Assembly: GCA_031415015.1 (NCBI GenBank)
Contig: JANOQT010000160.1
Coordinates: 1 to 50,279 of the forward strand
From: JAUYQR01 sp031415015
Lineage (GTDB): Bacteria; Pseudomonadota; Alphaproteobacteria; Rhodobacterales; Rhodobacteraceae
DNA length: 50,279 nucleotides
Reading direction: 5' to 3'
A program made the translations under genes and the position numbers. The notes under the pieces were generated by a model. That model made no database searches, was not told where the DNA came from, and saw only the letters and a list, made by a program, of their open reading frames with translations. This document shows, in pieces, positions 30,720 to 37,745 of the stretch (its first letter is position 1; every line of letters begins with the position of its first letter).

Positions 30720-31230
30720 CTGCGGCGGTGCCGCCGCCAAGGTGGTTGGCGCGATGATCGCCAAGGGGTTCCTGCAGGAGGTCGACGCCGACCTGCGCAA
30801 GGGCGAACCCATGTGGCGCGAAACCGGGGATGGTCACGGCGTTACGCTGGTCGCCACCGACGCGGGCCTCGCCGCCATCGGCATCGAACCCGAGGACGCG
30901 AACACCGCGCCCGTGGGCGCGACGGACGCGCCGACAGAAGGGCCCGCGCCCGAGACCCCCAGCCAACCAAACGCCGCGCCCAAGGCGCGCACGCCGCGCG
31001 AGGGCACCAAGCAGGCCACGCTGATCGCCATGCTGAGCGCGCCGGACGGCGCGACCATTGAGGAGATCATGACCGCGACGGAATGGCAGTCGCACACGAT
31101 ACGGGGTGCGATGGCCGGGGCGCTGAAGAAGAAACTCGGACTCGAAGTGACCTCGGAGAAGGTCGAAGGGCGCGGACGGGTCTACCGGCTTCCGACAGCC
31201 TGATCAACTTCGCAAGCAAAACGCGAAACA

Positions 31231-31259
31231 CGAGAGGCTTTCGTCAAGCAAGCCTCTCG
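31231..31259. terminator. Hairpin between the DUF3489 remnant and YkvA gene
   Basis: CGAGAGGCTT / AAGCCTCTCG form a perfect 10-bp stem with a 9-base loop, 28 bp after the DUF3489 stop and 32 bp before the YkvA start. The sequence after the stem (CTATCTCATT) is only moderately T-rich. It probably ends the DUF3489 transcript and separates it from YkvA. Confidence 0.55.
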
Positions 31260-31291
31260 CTATCTCATTCACCAGAGTAGATAGCTGCACA

Positions 31292-31681
31292 ATGATCGCA
31301 AAGGCAAAGCAATGGGCGCGCAAAATCAAGCGCGACATCCTCGCCCTGTGGATTGCCGCACGCGATCCGCGAACGCCTTGGTATGCAAAGGCGATGGCGG
31401 CGGCGGTCGCGGCCTATGCGCTTTCGCCGATTGATCTCATTCCGGATTTCATTCCGGTGCTTGGCTACCTTGACGATTTGCTCCTTCTGCCAATCGGGAT
31501 CCTTCTGGTCGTCCGCATGATCCCTGCAGACCTCATGGCGGAGTTCCGGGCGAAAGCGGTGCTCCTCGAAGCAAAGCCAGTCAGTCGGGCTGCAATGGTG
31601 TTCATCATCGGCCTTTGGCTGATCTGCGGCGGGCTCGTCATTTGGCTGCTCTGGCCTGCTGTGACCGGCGAGCGAGGCTGA
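31292..31681 (+). CDS. YkvA/DUF1232 family membrane protein
   Basis: 129 residues. A basic amphipathic N terminus (MIAKAKQWARKIKRDILALW) leads to the DUF1232 signature RDPRTPWYAKAMAAAVAAYA and ALSPIDLIPDFIPVLGYLDD, then DLLLLPIGILLVV. A second hydrophobic helix lies near the C terminus (AAMVFIIGLWLICGGLVIWL). The SPIDLIPDxIPxLGxxDD string is diagnostic. The function of the family is unknown; it is widespread in bacterial chromosomes, so this copy may be host-derived cargo. It ends convergent with DUF7220, overlapping it by 44 bp. Confidence 0.87.
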   Translation: MIAKAKQWARKIKRDILALWIAARDPRTPWYAKAMAAAVAAYALSPIDLIPDFIPVLGYLDDLLLLPIGILLVVRMIPADLMAEFRAKAVLLEAKPVSRAAMVFIIGLWLICGGLVIWLLWPAVTGERG

Positions 31682-31913
31682 TCGCAGGCTGTGCGGCCCA
31701 AGTGACCCGGATCGTTTCAAAAAGCCGTCGAAGCGCGAACGACCGTGCGATGCTCACGACCGAAAAGATAGCGCCCATTTGGAGGTTCTGCGCCAGCGTG
31801 GTCTGCAGCCCGAAGATCGGGAAGATCAGAATCTGCGTGACGACAGCGACGCCGTAGCCCACGACCACGTTGGCTATGGATTCGACCAGCGACATGACGC
31901 GCGACTGCTTCAT
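31638..31913 (-). CDS. DUF7220 family phage membrane protein
   Basis: 91 residues: MKQSRVMSLVESIANVVVGY, then GVAVVTQILIFPIFGLQTTL and GAIFSVVSIARSFALRRLFE. Two hydrophobic segments (about 13-34 and 44-58) and a basic C terminus suggest an inner-membrane protein. It belongs to a family of small phage and prophage proteins of unknown role. Its ATG overlaps, as ATGA, the stop codon of the alternative reading frame through the upstream methyltransferase gene, whereas the methyltransferase frame itself stops 9 bp earlier. The 3' end overlaps YkvA convergently. Confidence 0.8.
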   Translation of the reverse strand: MKQSRVMSLVESIANVVVGYGVAVVTQILIFPIFGLQTTLAQNLQMGAIFSVVSIARSFALRRLFETIRVTWAAQPAISLARRSQQARAAK

Positions 31914-33100
31914 GCCGTCACCTCATCCACCGGCCAGCAGCTCAGCTGCGAGAGTTCGCAGCGCATGCGCCGCAACCAGGGGGACCACGCCATTGCCACA
32001 GAGGCGAAGCCGGTCCACCCGGTGGGCCAGCCCATCAGCGCCTCGACGAACAGCGGGTTCAAGGTTCGGCGCACATCGGAGGTATCGCTCCCAGCCATCC
32101 GCGTCACCAGGACCTGGCGGCCAAGCAGGCCGTTCACCGGCGTGTTCGCCAAGGTCGTCGCCCCATCCTTGTGATCCCGCGCTGTCGGCGTCATCCACAT
32201 CCCCGCCGCATGGGTCAGGTCGGCCGTCCGCCGGTTGCCCGCACTCGGCTTGCAGCCGTCGTTCGCCATCGGCGTCGGCCAGTCCCGCGCCATACGGTCG
32301 AGACCTTTCTCGTCCTTCCGCTCGCCACCCCGGCTGCGGAAACTGTCGATCTGCGGCGTCGGCCAGAGGGCTGCCAAAGTCGCCAGGTTCATGCCGTGCT
32401 GCCCAGCTTCCTGCGAGGGCGTGGGCTTGGTCTGCCGGTTCTCGTTCGCACTGGCCCGAGGCGTCGGCCAGAGGCGCAGCAATTCCGTCCGGTTCCCGCC
32501 ACTCGACCGGGTGCCAGAGCAGGCGCGCGGGGTCGGCCAGTTCGTCTCCCTCGCGGATGGCGAGGATGAACAGCCTTTCGCGCTTGTGGGGCGCGCCGAT
32601 TTCCGCCGCCGTGAAGAGGCCTGCCGCAAGGCGGTAGCCCATGCTGACCAGTCCTGCGGCGACTTCGGGGAAGCCGAGGCGGAGATGATGGGCGACATTT
32701 TCGAGGAACACGAAGGGCGGCTCGACCTCGCCGATGATCCGGGCGACATGGGGCCAGAGGTGGCGCGGATCCTTGGTGCCGAGCCGTCGGCCCGCCACGC
32801 TGAATGGCTGGCACGGATAGCCCGCAGTGATGATGTCCACCGCGCCGCGCCATGGACGGCCGTCGAAGGTTCCAACGTCGTCCCAGACAACAGCCTGATC
32901 CAAGGACGCGTCTTCCATCCGCGCCACGAGAGTGGCTGCGGCGAAGGTTTCCCGTTCGACATGGCCCACAGCACGATATCCGGGGATGGCGATGGCGAGC
33001 CCGAGGTCGAGACCGCCTGCGCCAGAGCAGAGGGACAGACCGAAGAGACATGCGTCCGCTGTTCCGGAAGCGCGTCCGGAGGAAGGTAAAGCCAGGTCAT
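31910..33100 (-). CDS. Alternative-frame ORF overlapping the cytosine methyltransferase
   Basis: The +1-shifted frame on the same strand is open for 396 codons. Its N-terminal half looks like ordinary shadow sequence, but from about residue 186 it contains repeated W-P-T-P-x-A units (188, 211, 246, 274, and TPTARDHKDG near 304). It ends with the string TLNPLFVEALMGWPTGWTGF, which I recognise from phage proteins linked to DNA methylases. The frame stops with ATGA overlap on the DUF7220 start codon. Each WPTP is the shifted reading of a LADA motif in the methyltransferase. A shorter translated form could begin at the in-frame ATG at 32392 (160 residues). Whether it is made is unknown. Confidence 0.33.
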   Translation of the reverse strand: MTWLYLPPDALPEQRTHVSSVCPSALAQAVSTSGSPSPSPDIVLWAMSNGKPSPQPLSWRGWKTRPWIRLLSGTTLEPSTAVHGAARWTSSLRAIRASHSAWRADGSAPRIRATSGPMSPGSSARSSRPSCSSKMSPIISASASPKSPQDWSAWATALRQASSRRRKSARPTSAKGCSSSPSARETNWPTPRACSGTRSSGGNRTELLRLWPTPRASANENRQTKPTPSQEAGQHGMNLATLAALWPTPQIDSFRSRGGERKDEKGLDRMARDWPTPMANDGCKPSAGNRRTADLTHAAGMWMTPTARDHKDGATTLANTPVNGLLGRQVLVTRMAGSDTSDVRRTLNPLFVEALMGWPTGWTGFASVAMAWSPWLRRMRCELSQLSCWPVDEVTA

Positions 33101-33104
33101 TCAT
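31923..33104 (-). CDS. DNA (cytosine-5) methyltransferase
   Basis: 393 residues. Motif I is FGLSLCSGAGGLDLGLAIAI (21-40). Motif IV has the catalytic Cys in ITAGYPCQPFSVAG (Cys98), motif VI is FVFLENVAHH and motif VIII is APHKRERLFI. The target-recognition region is made of repeated LAD(A/P) segments (PLADASG, PLADAAD, GLADADG). Motifs IX-X are GLAHRVDRLRLCGNGVVPLV. It transfers a methyl group from S-adenosylmethionine to C5 of cytosine, probably to protect phage DNA from host restriction; no cognate endonuclease is adjacent. It starts one base after the N4/N6 methyltransferase stop. A second long frame overlaps almost its whole length. Confidence 0.93.
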   Translation of the reverse strand: MNDLALPSSGRASGTADACLFGLSLCSGAGGLDLGLAIAIPGYRAVGHVERETFAAATLVARMEDASLDQAVVWDDVGTFDGRPWRGAVDIITAGYPCQPFSVAGRRLGTKDPRHLWPHVARIIGEVEPPFVFLENVAHHLRLGFPEVAAGLVSMGYRLAAGLFTAAEIGAPHKRERLFILAIREGDELADPARLLWHPVEWREPDGIAAPLADASGQCEREPADQAHALAGSWAARHEPGDFGSPLADAADRQFPQPGWRAEGRERSRPYGAGLADADGERRLQAECGQPADGRPDPCGGDVDDADSAGSQGWGDDLGEHAGERPAWPPGPGDADGWERYLRCAPNLEPAVRRGADGLAHRVDRLRLCGNGVVPLVAAHALRTLAAELLAGG

Positions 33105-33105
33105 G

Positions 33106-34446
33106 TCACGCGGAGGGTTCGGGTAGGGTTTCAGGTTCGGTCGGGGTTTCGGCCAGCCGCTCGGCCTTCACGCCCGCGAAGTTCCGTCCATCGCCGTCGA
33201 GGATTGCCTCCCGGCCGGTGTTGGCTTGCCAGCGTTCGACGGCCACATCGATATAGGCCGGGCTGATCTCCATCGCGAAGACGCGGCGGCCATTCGCTTC
33301 GCCCGCCATGATTTGCGAACCCGAACCACAGAAGGGATCATAGCAGAGGCCACCCCGTGCCACATGCTGGCGCATCGGGATCCCGAAGGCGTCCAGCGGT
33401 TTCGGCGTCGGGTGGTCGGGTCGCTCATCCTTGGCAAAGCTGGGCAGCGCCCATGTCGATGGCAGGGTTTCTTCCGCCACTTTCGGTGGCCGGTTCGGGC
33501 GGCGCCAGCCCATGAAACATGGTTCATGTTTCCAGAGGTAATGCGATCGGGTCAGAACCCCGCGGTCTTTCACCCAGATGATCTGCTGATGGACGAAGGC
33601 CCCGGCCTTTTCCCAACAGGCCTCCAGCATCGCCTGGCGGCGCGAGGCGTGCCAGCAATACCAGGCGGCATTCTCGGCGATGGCTTCCGCCACGGCCGCC
33701 GCGATGAAACCGTCGTAAAGCTCGGCCCCCTGCGAACTGTCATCCCAGGTCGTGCCGTAGGATGCCGACCAGTCCTTGTTGCGGGTCGGATGGTTGGAAC
33801 CGTCGTAGTCGACCAGATACGGCGGGTCGGTCGCAAACAGGATCGCCCGCTCGCCATTCATCAGGCGGCGCACATCGGCGGCGCTGGTGCTGTCGCCGCA
33901 AAGGAGCCGGTGGTCGCCAAGAATCCACAGATCGCCGGTGCGCGAGGCCGGATTGCGCGGTGGTTCGGGGATGGTCACCGGAGGCACCGAGCCCCCGGTG
34001 CCACCTTCTTGCCCGTCCCCCTCCGGCACGAAGGCCAGCAACTTGTCCAACTCGCCGTCGGAGAAGCCGACCAGCGACAGGTCGAAATCCTCGGCCAGCA
34101 GGTCGTTCAGTTCCACCGACAGCAGCGCCTCATCCCAGGTGCCCAACTCCGTCAGCTTGTTGTCGGCGATCCGGTAGGCCCGGCGCTGCGCCTCGGTCAG
34201 GTGCCCAAGCACGATTACCGGCGCTTCAGTCAACCCAAGCTGCGTCGCTGCCAGTATCCGGCCATGGCCCGCAATCAACTCGCCGTCCTCTGCCACGAGG
34301 CAAGGCACGGTCCAGCCGAACTCGGCCATGCTGGCGGCGATCTTCGCCACCTGGTCCGCGCCATGCGCCTTGGCGTTGCGGGCATAGGGTTGGAGCTTGG
34401 CCAGCGGCCACATCTCGATCCGATCCGGGGCAAAGCTCAGCGTCAT
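33106..34446 (-). CDS. ParB-like domain plus N4/N6 DNA methyltransferase
   Basis: 446 residues from ATG 34446 (GAGG about 12 bases upstream). The N-terminal ParB/Sulfiredoxin-like domain (about 8-100) has EMWPLAKLQPYARNAKAHGA, ELIAGHGRILAATQLG and RRAYRIADNKLTE. The methyltransferase domain (about 170-430) has catalytic motif IV DPPY (207-210), a Trp-rich middle with WKHEPCFMGWRRP, and the SAM-binding motif YDPFCGSGSQIMAG near the C terminus, of beta type. It methylates the exocyclic amine of adenine or cytosine in phage DNA. It lies in tandem with the C5 methyltransferase, one base apart, suggesting co-expression to escape several host restriction systems. Confidence 0.93.
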   Translation of the reverse strand: MTLSFAPDRIEMWPLAKLQPYARNAKAHGADQVAKIAASMAEFGWTVPCLVAEDGELIAGHGRILAATQLGLTEAPVIVLGHLTEAQRRAYRIADNKLTELGTWDEALLSVELNDLLAEDFDLSLVGFSDGELDKLLAFVPEGDGQEGGTGGSVPPVTIPEPPRNPASRTGDLWILGDHRLLCGDSTSAADVRRLMNGERAILFATDPPYLVDYDGSNHPTRNKDWSASYGTTWDDSSQGAELYDGFIAAAVAEAIAENAAWYCWHASRRQAMLEACWEKAGAFVHQQIIWVKDRGVLTRSHYLWKHEPCFMGWRRPNRPPKVAEETLPSTWALPSFAKDERPDHPTPKPLDAFGIPMRQHVARGGLCYDPFCGSGSQIMAGEANGRRVFAMEISPAYIDVAVERWQANTGREAILDGDGRNFAGVKAERLAETPTEPETLPEPSA

Positions 34447-34886
34447 CGTCGGGTCAATCCTCGGATCGGGGTGGATACCCTTGGCTTCCGGACTCCGGGG
34501 TCCAGACTGGACTCCACGCGGGGTCCGGCGGCCACCAGGGGTGTCCAGCTTCAAGGGTTTGATTTTTCGATGTTTCAGGCGGGTTCGGGCTGCGGTGGCT
34601 TCCGGGTGGCTTCCCAAAAATTCGGCCCTGTCGCTAGCGATGTGCCGCGCTTTGCCCGCCAGCATACGAATATGGCCAGGAAGGAACCAGAAATCAGTGG
34701 GTTAGCGGGATGGACCCCGGCTGGACCCTTGCTGGACCCCGGAAACCAACCCGAAATCCAACTGCATCCGCCCAAAAGCAAAGGGGAGAGTGAACCCTTC
34801 GGCGCACTCTCCCCATCTTGCCTTCGGAATAGCACGAACATGTTGCAGATGTCGAAGGGAAAAGTGTTGCAACACATTGGAGTCGC
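34447..34886. other. 440-bp stretch without a convincing gene
   Basis: Open frames here give low-complexity Arg/Pro/Ser-rich translations without recognisable motifs or good ribosome sites. It contains a short tandem repeat (34711-34743) and further TGGA-CCCC-like units near 34495-34525. It probably holds the leader or promoter of the two methyltransferase genes. Confidence 0.6.
34711..34743. repeat. Three tandem 11-bp repeats
   Basis: Units TGGACCCCGGC, TGGACCCTTGC and TGGACCCCGGA follow one another without gap, about 270 bp upstream of the N4/N6 methyltransferase start. The 11-bp period places the units on the same face of the helix. Confidence 0.7.
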
Positions 34887-35264
34887 TCACGCATTCAGTC
34901 GCGCCGCGATCTTGGTCAGCGCCAGCTGCCAGCGCCGCCATGCGGTGGTGCGGTCGCAGCCCATCTCCCCGCTGATCTGTTTCCATGGGACGCGGGCCGC
35001 GCGCGACCAGACGAGCTTGCGCTCGGCCTCCTCGATCCACAGCACCCAGTCCGAGGTCTGCTCCAGCCGCGTGATGGCAGCGGCTGATGGCCAGACCCGC
35101 ATGGGCTCGGGCTCCATCGCGGCGATCTCGCGGCTGGTGCGGACGATCTGCGGCCAGGCGTTGAAGAACCCCTGCGCCTTGACCGGCGGCAGCTTGCGCA
35201 GGGTGCGGAACGCCTCCTCGAAATGATCGGCCACGCACTCGGCCGTCCAGATGCGGTCAGCCAT
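34887..35264 (-). CDS. DUF6362 family protein
   Basis: 125 residues from ATG 35264 (MADRIWTAECVADHFEEAFR), which overlaps the previous gene's stop region by 8 bp. A longer start is possible but lies inside that gene. Body: TLRKLPPVKAQGFFNAWPQI, then WVLWIEEAERKLVWSRAARV and an HTH-like C terminus PWKQISGEMGCDRTTAWRRW. The C-terminal part looks like a resolvase/sigma-type DNA-binding helix pair. The family occurs in alphaproteobacterial prophages near replication genes. The exact role is unknown; a DNA-binding packaging or regulatory function is a guess. Confidence 0.8.
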   Translation of the reverse strand: MADRIWTAECVADHFEEAFRTLRKLPPVKAQGFFNAWPQIVRTSREIAAMEPEPMRVWPSAAAITRLEQTSDWVLWIEEAERKLVWSRAARVPWKQISGEMGCDRTTAWRRWQLALTKIAARLNA

Positions 35265-35457
35265 TGCGGACCTCCTTTCCCATCGGGCGTCGCCCGTAAA
35301 GCTTCTCGCCAAGCTGGCGGACCAGTTCGCGCTCCGGCCATGTCAGGCGCTGATCGTCGGCCGACACCGCCAGCACTCCCTGTTCGTGCCAGCCCTCGCG
35401 CTTGACCTGATCGGGGTCGCGGCGTTGGCCGCCGTAGCCGTGGGGATGCCACCTCAT
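35257..35457 (-). CDS. Small phage protein of unknown function
   Basis: 66 residues: MRWHPHGYGGQRRDPDQVKR, then EGWHEQGVLAVSADDQRLTW and PERELVRQLGEKLYGRRPMG. It begins with ATGA overlap on the RuvC-like gene and ends 8 bp inside DUF6362, so it is part of a tightly coupled trio. The sequence is basic and polar. I do not recognise a family beyond similarity to short phage ORFs in the same position. Confidence 0.72.
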   Translation of the reverse strand: MRWHPHGYGGQRRDPDQVKREGWHEQGVLAVSADDQRLTWPERELVRQLGEKLYGRRPMGKEVRNG

Positions 35458-35993
35458 GCGACACCGCCATTCGTTGCGATGGCCCAGAGCAGTAGCGCGA
35501 TGGCATCAGCTTCGTTGTCGTCCGCAGGGCTGAAGCCACGGGCCCGGGCAGCGGCGATCATCGCATCCTTGTCGGCATTGCCCTTGCCGGTGGCGTGGCG
35601 CTTGATCGTGCCGACTGGGACGCCCTCGTAGGGCACGCCCCGCAATTCAGCCCAAGCAGTCAGCGTGGCCATGAGCCCGCCGTAGACATGGGCGGCATCG
35701 GTCGCGACATGTCGACGGACCTCTTCGAACCAGATGGCGGCGATGGGTCCGGACAGCCGGTCCAACTCGCCCAGCCAGTTGCTGAAGCGGAGAAAGCGCA
35801 TGCCGCCGCCGTCGAAGCGGCCGGAGCGGAAGCTCGCCGTGCCGCTGGTGATCAGACCGTCATGGCCGCGCAGGGCCCAGCCGGTCGTGGTGCCGAGATC
35901 GAGGGCGAGGATGCAGCGGTGGCTTGAACTGCTGACGGGCAGCAATTCAAACCTTGCGCTGTCGGATTTGGGGATCAGAGTCGTCGCAGCCAT
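35454..35993 (-). CDS. RuvC-like Holliday-junction resolvase/nuclease
   Basis: 179 residues with an RNase H/RuvC fold pattern: first catalytic Asp in ILALDLGTTTGWALR (Asp32), a Glu in IWFEEVRRHV (Glu90/91), VGTIKRHATGKGNADKDAMI, and the C-terminal acidic pair in PADDNEADAIALLLW (Asp159, Asp163). RuvC-family phage enzymes resolve branched DNA before packaging or during recombination. ATG 35993 has AGGAGA upstream. It is the first gene after a long regulatory region and heads the group RuvC-like, small ORF, DUF6362. Confidence 0.83.
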   Translation of the reverse strand: MAATTLIPKSDSARFELLPVSSSSHRCILALDLGTTTGWALRGHDGLITSGTASFRSGRFDGGGMRFLRFSNWLGELDRLSGPIAAIWFEEVRRHVATDAAHVYGGLMATLTAWAELRGVPYEGVPVGTIKRHATGKGNADKDAMIAAARARGFSPADDNEADAIALLLWAIATNGGVA

Positions 35994-36332
35994 GATGGGT
36001 CTCCTGTCTTGGGGGCTGGTCCTGGTGGAAGACGACGGCGGTCATGTGCTTGGCGGTACGGGCCGCCGTCGTCGGATCGGGTGTTTGGGGGACGCATCAG
36101 GGCGGCCCGCGCGCCAGGCCCTTACGCATGGGATGAGTGGCCCACCCTGGGGTGGGGCCATCCGATACGTAGTATGGGGGTTCAGCACCTAACTGTTCGG
36201 GTCGAGTCAACACTTTGATTTTGCTCGGGAATAAGACTTCATGAAGTCTTCGGGCATGAGTTAGGGGCCTAACTCTTATTTGCGCGTAACCCGTTGATTT
36301 CATTGAGTGCACAGTTGGCGCTGTCATATGAG
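35994..36332. promoter_or_regulatory. Regulatory region with a cluster of palindromes
   Basis: No credible gene lies here; the open frame at 36097-36327 translates to unconvincing sequence. The region holds a perfect 11-bp-stem hairpin (36031-36041 with 36063-36073), a perfect 18-bp palindrome AAGACTTCATGAAGTCTT (36233-36250) and AGTTAGG-GG-CCTAACT (36259-36274). A near-perfect 26-bp palindrome CATATGAGTC...CACTCATATG (36325-36350) is followed by a further AGTTAGG (36351-36357). A single CCTAACT occurs at 36188-36194. Repeated AGTTAGG units suggest one DNA-binding protein. It probably controls the downstream RuvC-like operon. Confidence 0.6.
36233..36250. repeat. Perfect 18-bp palindrome
   Basis: AAGACTTCATGAAGTCTT has no spacer and no mismatch. 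It lies in the intergenic palindrome cluster upstream of the RuvC-like gene and is a candidate operator. Confidence 0.75.
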
Positions 36333-37718
36333 TCAGGCCTCACTCATATGAGTTAGGTCGTCCTCGGGGCCGTCCTGGTAGACCCAGACAGCCGGATTTT
36401 CGACTTGAAGGCTGAGCCCGGACTGGGGGCATTTGAAGTGGCTGGGCAGCACCGGGCGGGCGGCCGTCGTGACCTCGCCCGTGGTCGGATCGACCTCTTC
36501 GACGGGCAAACTGAACTGCATGCCTTCCACGCAGAGATAGCCGAACCGTGACCGGGTGACGGGAAAGCCAAAGCCGGAGGGGTCGCGCAAGAACTTCACG
36601 AAGCCCTTGGTGGCGAGCACAGAGAGGCGTTCGCGGATGGTGTGCTTGCTGCCCAGACCGCCGCGATTCTCGAAGGTCTCGGCAAACTGCATGGCGGTGT
36701 AGAGGCGCTCGCCCGCCGCCTCGTCGAGCAACATGCCCAGAATGACATCGTGCTTGCGCAACCGTTCTGCGTCGAACTTCGCCCCGACTTCCTTTCGCAC
36801 CAGCCGCTCGTTCAACGGGTTCAACTCGACCCAGCGACCTGCCACCTTGTCGATCAGCTTGCCCGGTAGTGCGGGGCCATTGCGCAACTCGATTTCGAGG
36901 CGACGCTGGGTGCTGTCTTCGTCAGGCCGGTGCATGAGAAGCCCCGAGGTATAGAAGCCGCGCAGCGCGCTGGCGCCGGACAGGGCAAGGAAGGGATCGT
37001 CCTTGACCTGATGCTTGGCCGCCTTGCGGGTGTGGTGGGCGAGGATGACGCCCGCGTCCGGATTGACCGCTTCGCGCAGAACCTCCACCCGGTCCTTCAG
37101 GAAGAACATCATGGCAGTGTTGTCGTTTTCGCCGCCGCCTTCGGGGCCGCCGTCAAAGAGGTTGCGGATCGGATCGATGACGATGATGTCGGGTAGCTCG
37201 TCGGGGAACGCCGAACGGATTGCCTCGGTAATGCGGGTGACGCCGTCAGCATCCAGCAGCAGCTTCAGCTTGGGTGTGGCGATGAAGGTGTCGCGCGCGG
37301 CCGCGATCACCCCGGGGGCCAAGCTGATCTGCTGCATCCGTTCGCGCAGGTAGTGGTACTGGATTTCCGCCTGCAGATAGAACACGCGCAGCGGCCGGGG
37401 CGGCGTGAAGCCGAGGAACGGCACGCCTGCCGCCATATGGACGAGCCCGGAGATCAGGAAGTCGCTCTTGCCGACCTTTGGCGCGCCGCCGAGTACCAGC
37501 AGCCCGCCTGGCGTCAGGACGCGCGGCGCGATGATGTCGTCAGGCATCGGGCTGCGATCATCGAGCAGCGCACCAAGGCTGAACGTCGGCAGCGGGCCTG
37601 CGGGAGCGTTTGGGCGGGCCGCGCGAATGAGTGGCGGGCCGTTCCGCTTCATATGCAGGGCCCAGAGGCGTTCGGCCTCGGCCTGCAGCCGATCAAGCGG
37701 CCATTCGGGGCGAAGCAT
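36333..37718 (-). CDS. Replicative helicase-like AAA ATPase (C-terminal half of a split primase-helicase)
   Basis: 461 residues if started at the ATG at 37718 (MLRPEWPLDRLQAEAERLWA). A RepA/DnaB-type RecA fold shows Walker A LVLGGAPKVGKSDFLIS (about 75-90), Walker B in DIIVIDPIRNLFDG, and ILAHHTRKAAKHQVKDDPFL (motif with the sensor His). The C-terminal part is a winged-helix-like region (RLYTAMQFAETFENRGGLGS). There is no ribosome site before this ATG. The same frame continues upstream through a single TGA (37746-37748) into the primase, with GYNAAMLRPEWP reading across. So it is probably the natural second half of one protein. It unwinds DNA at the phage fork. Confidence 0.85.
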   Translation of the reverse strand: MLRPEWPLDRLQAEAERLWALHMKRNGPPLIRAARPNAPAGPLPTFSLGALLDDRSPMPDDIIAPRVLTPGGLLVLGGAPKVGKSDFLISGLVHMAAGVPFLGFTPPRPLRVFYLQAEIQYHYLRERMQQISLAPGVIAAARDTFIATPKLKLLLDADGVTRITEAIRSAFPDELPDIIVIDPIRNLFDGGPEGGGENDNTAMMFFLKDRVEVLREAVNPDAGVILAHHTRKAAKHQVKDDPFLALSGASALRGFYTSGLLMHRPDEDSTQRRLEIELRNGPALPGKLIDKVAGRWVELNPLNERLVRKEVGAKFDAERLRKHDVILGMLLDEAAGERLYTAMQFAETFENRGGLGSKHTIRERLSVLATKGFVKFLRDPSGFGFPVTRSRFGYLCVEGMQFSLPVEEVDPTTGEVTTAARPVLPSHFKCPQSGLSLQVENPAVWVYQDGPEDDLTHMSEA

Positions 37719-37745
37719 GGCAGCGTTGTAGCCACAGATCGCTTC

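Larger units (their letters stand above)
29292..31203 (+). pseudogene. DUF3489 protein gene interrupted by an IS3-family element
   Basis: The first part (29292-29383) encodes MTQLSDTQAMILSAAAQRPE, then RIALPLPESLR, and the second (30720-31203) continues GGAAAKVVGAMIAKGFLQEV to the C-terminal DUF3489 domain, including TKQATLIAMLSAPDGATIEE and SHTIRGAMAGALKKKLGLEV (a winged-helix-like region). Between them lies a complete IS element. Rejoining the halves after removing the IS and one 5-bp repeat does not restore the frame: two bases are missing relative to the expected LRGG codons. The downstream half can still be read from a TTG at 30682 within the IS end, so an N-terminally altered product is conceivable. 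The function of DUF3489 proteins is not established; a DNA-binding role is guessed from the fold. Confidence 0.85.

Noticed and set aside
34711..34743. CRISPR-like array
   Set aside because: The 11-bp units are contiguous with no spacers and no cas genes are near; the Cas4-like nuclease belongs to the phage recombination module.
33226..35226. Plus-strand open frame of 666 codons
   Set aside because: Antisense shadow of the N4/N6 methyltransferase, the intergenic stretch and DUF6362; high GC keeps the frame open by chance.
36097..36327. Minus-strand open frame of 76 codons
   Set aside because: Lies across the palindrome cluster, has no good ribosome site and no recognisable sequence; treated as regulatory DNA.
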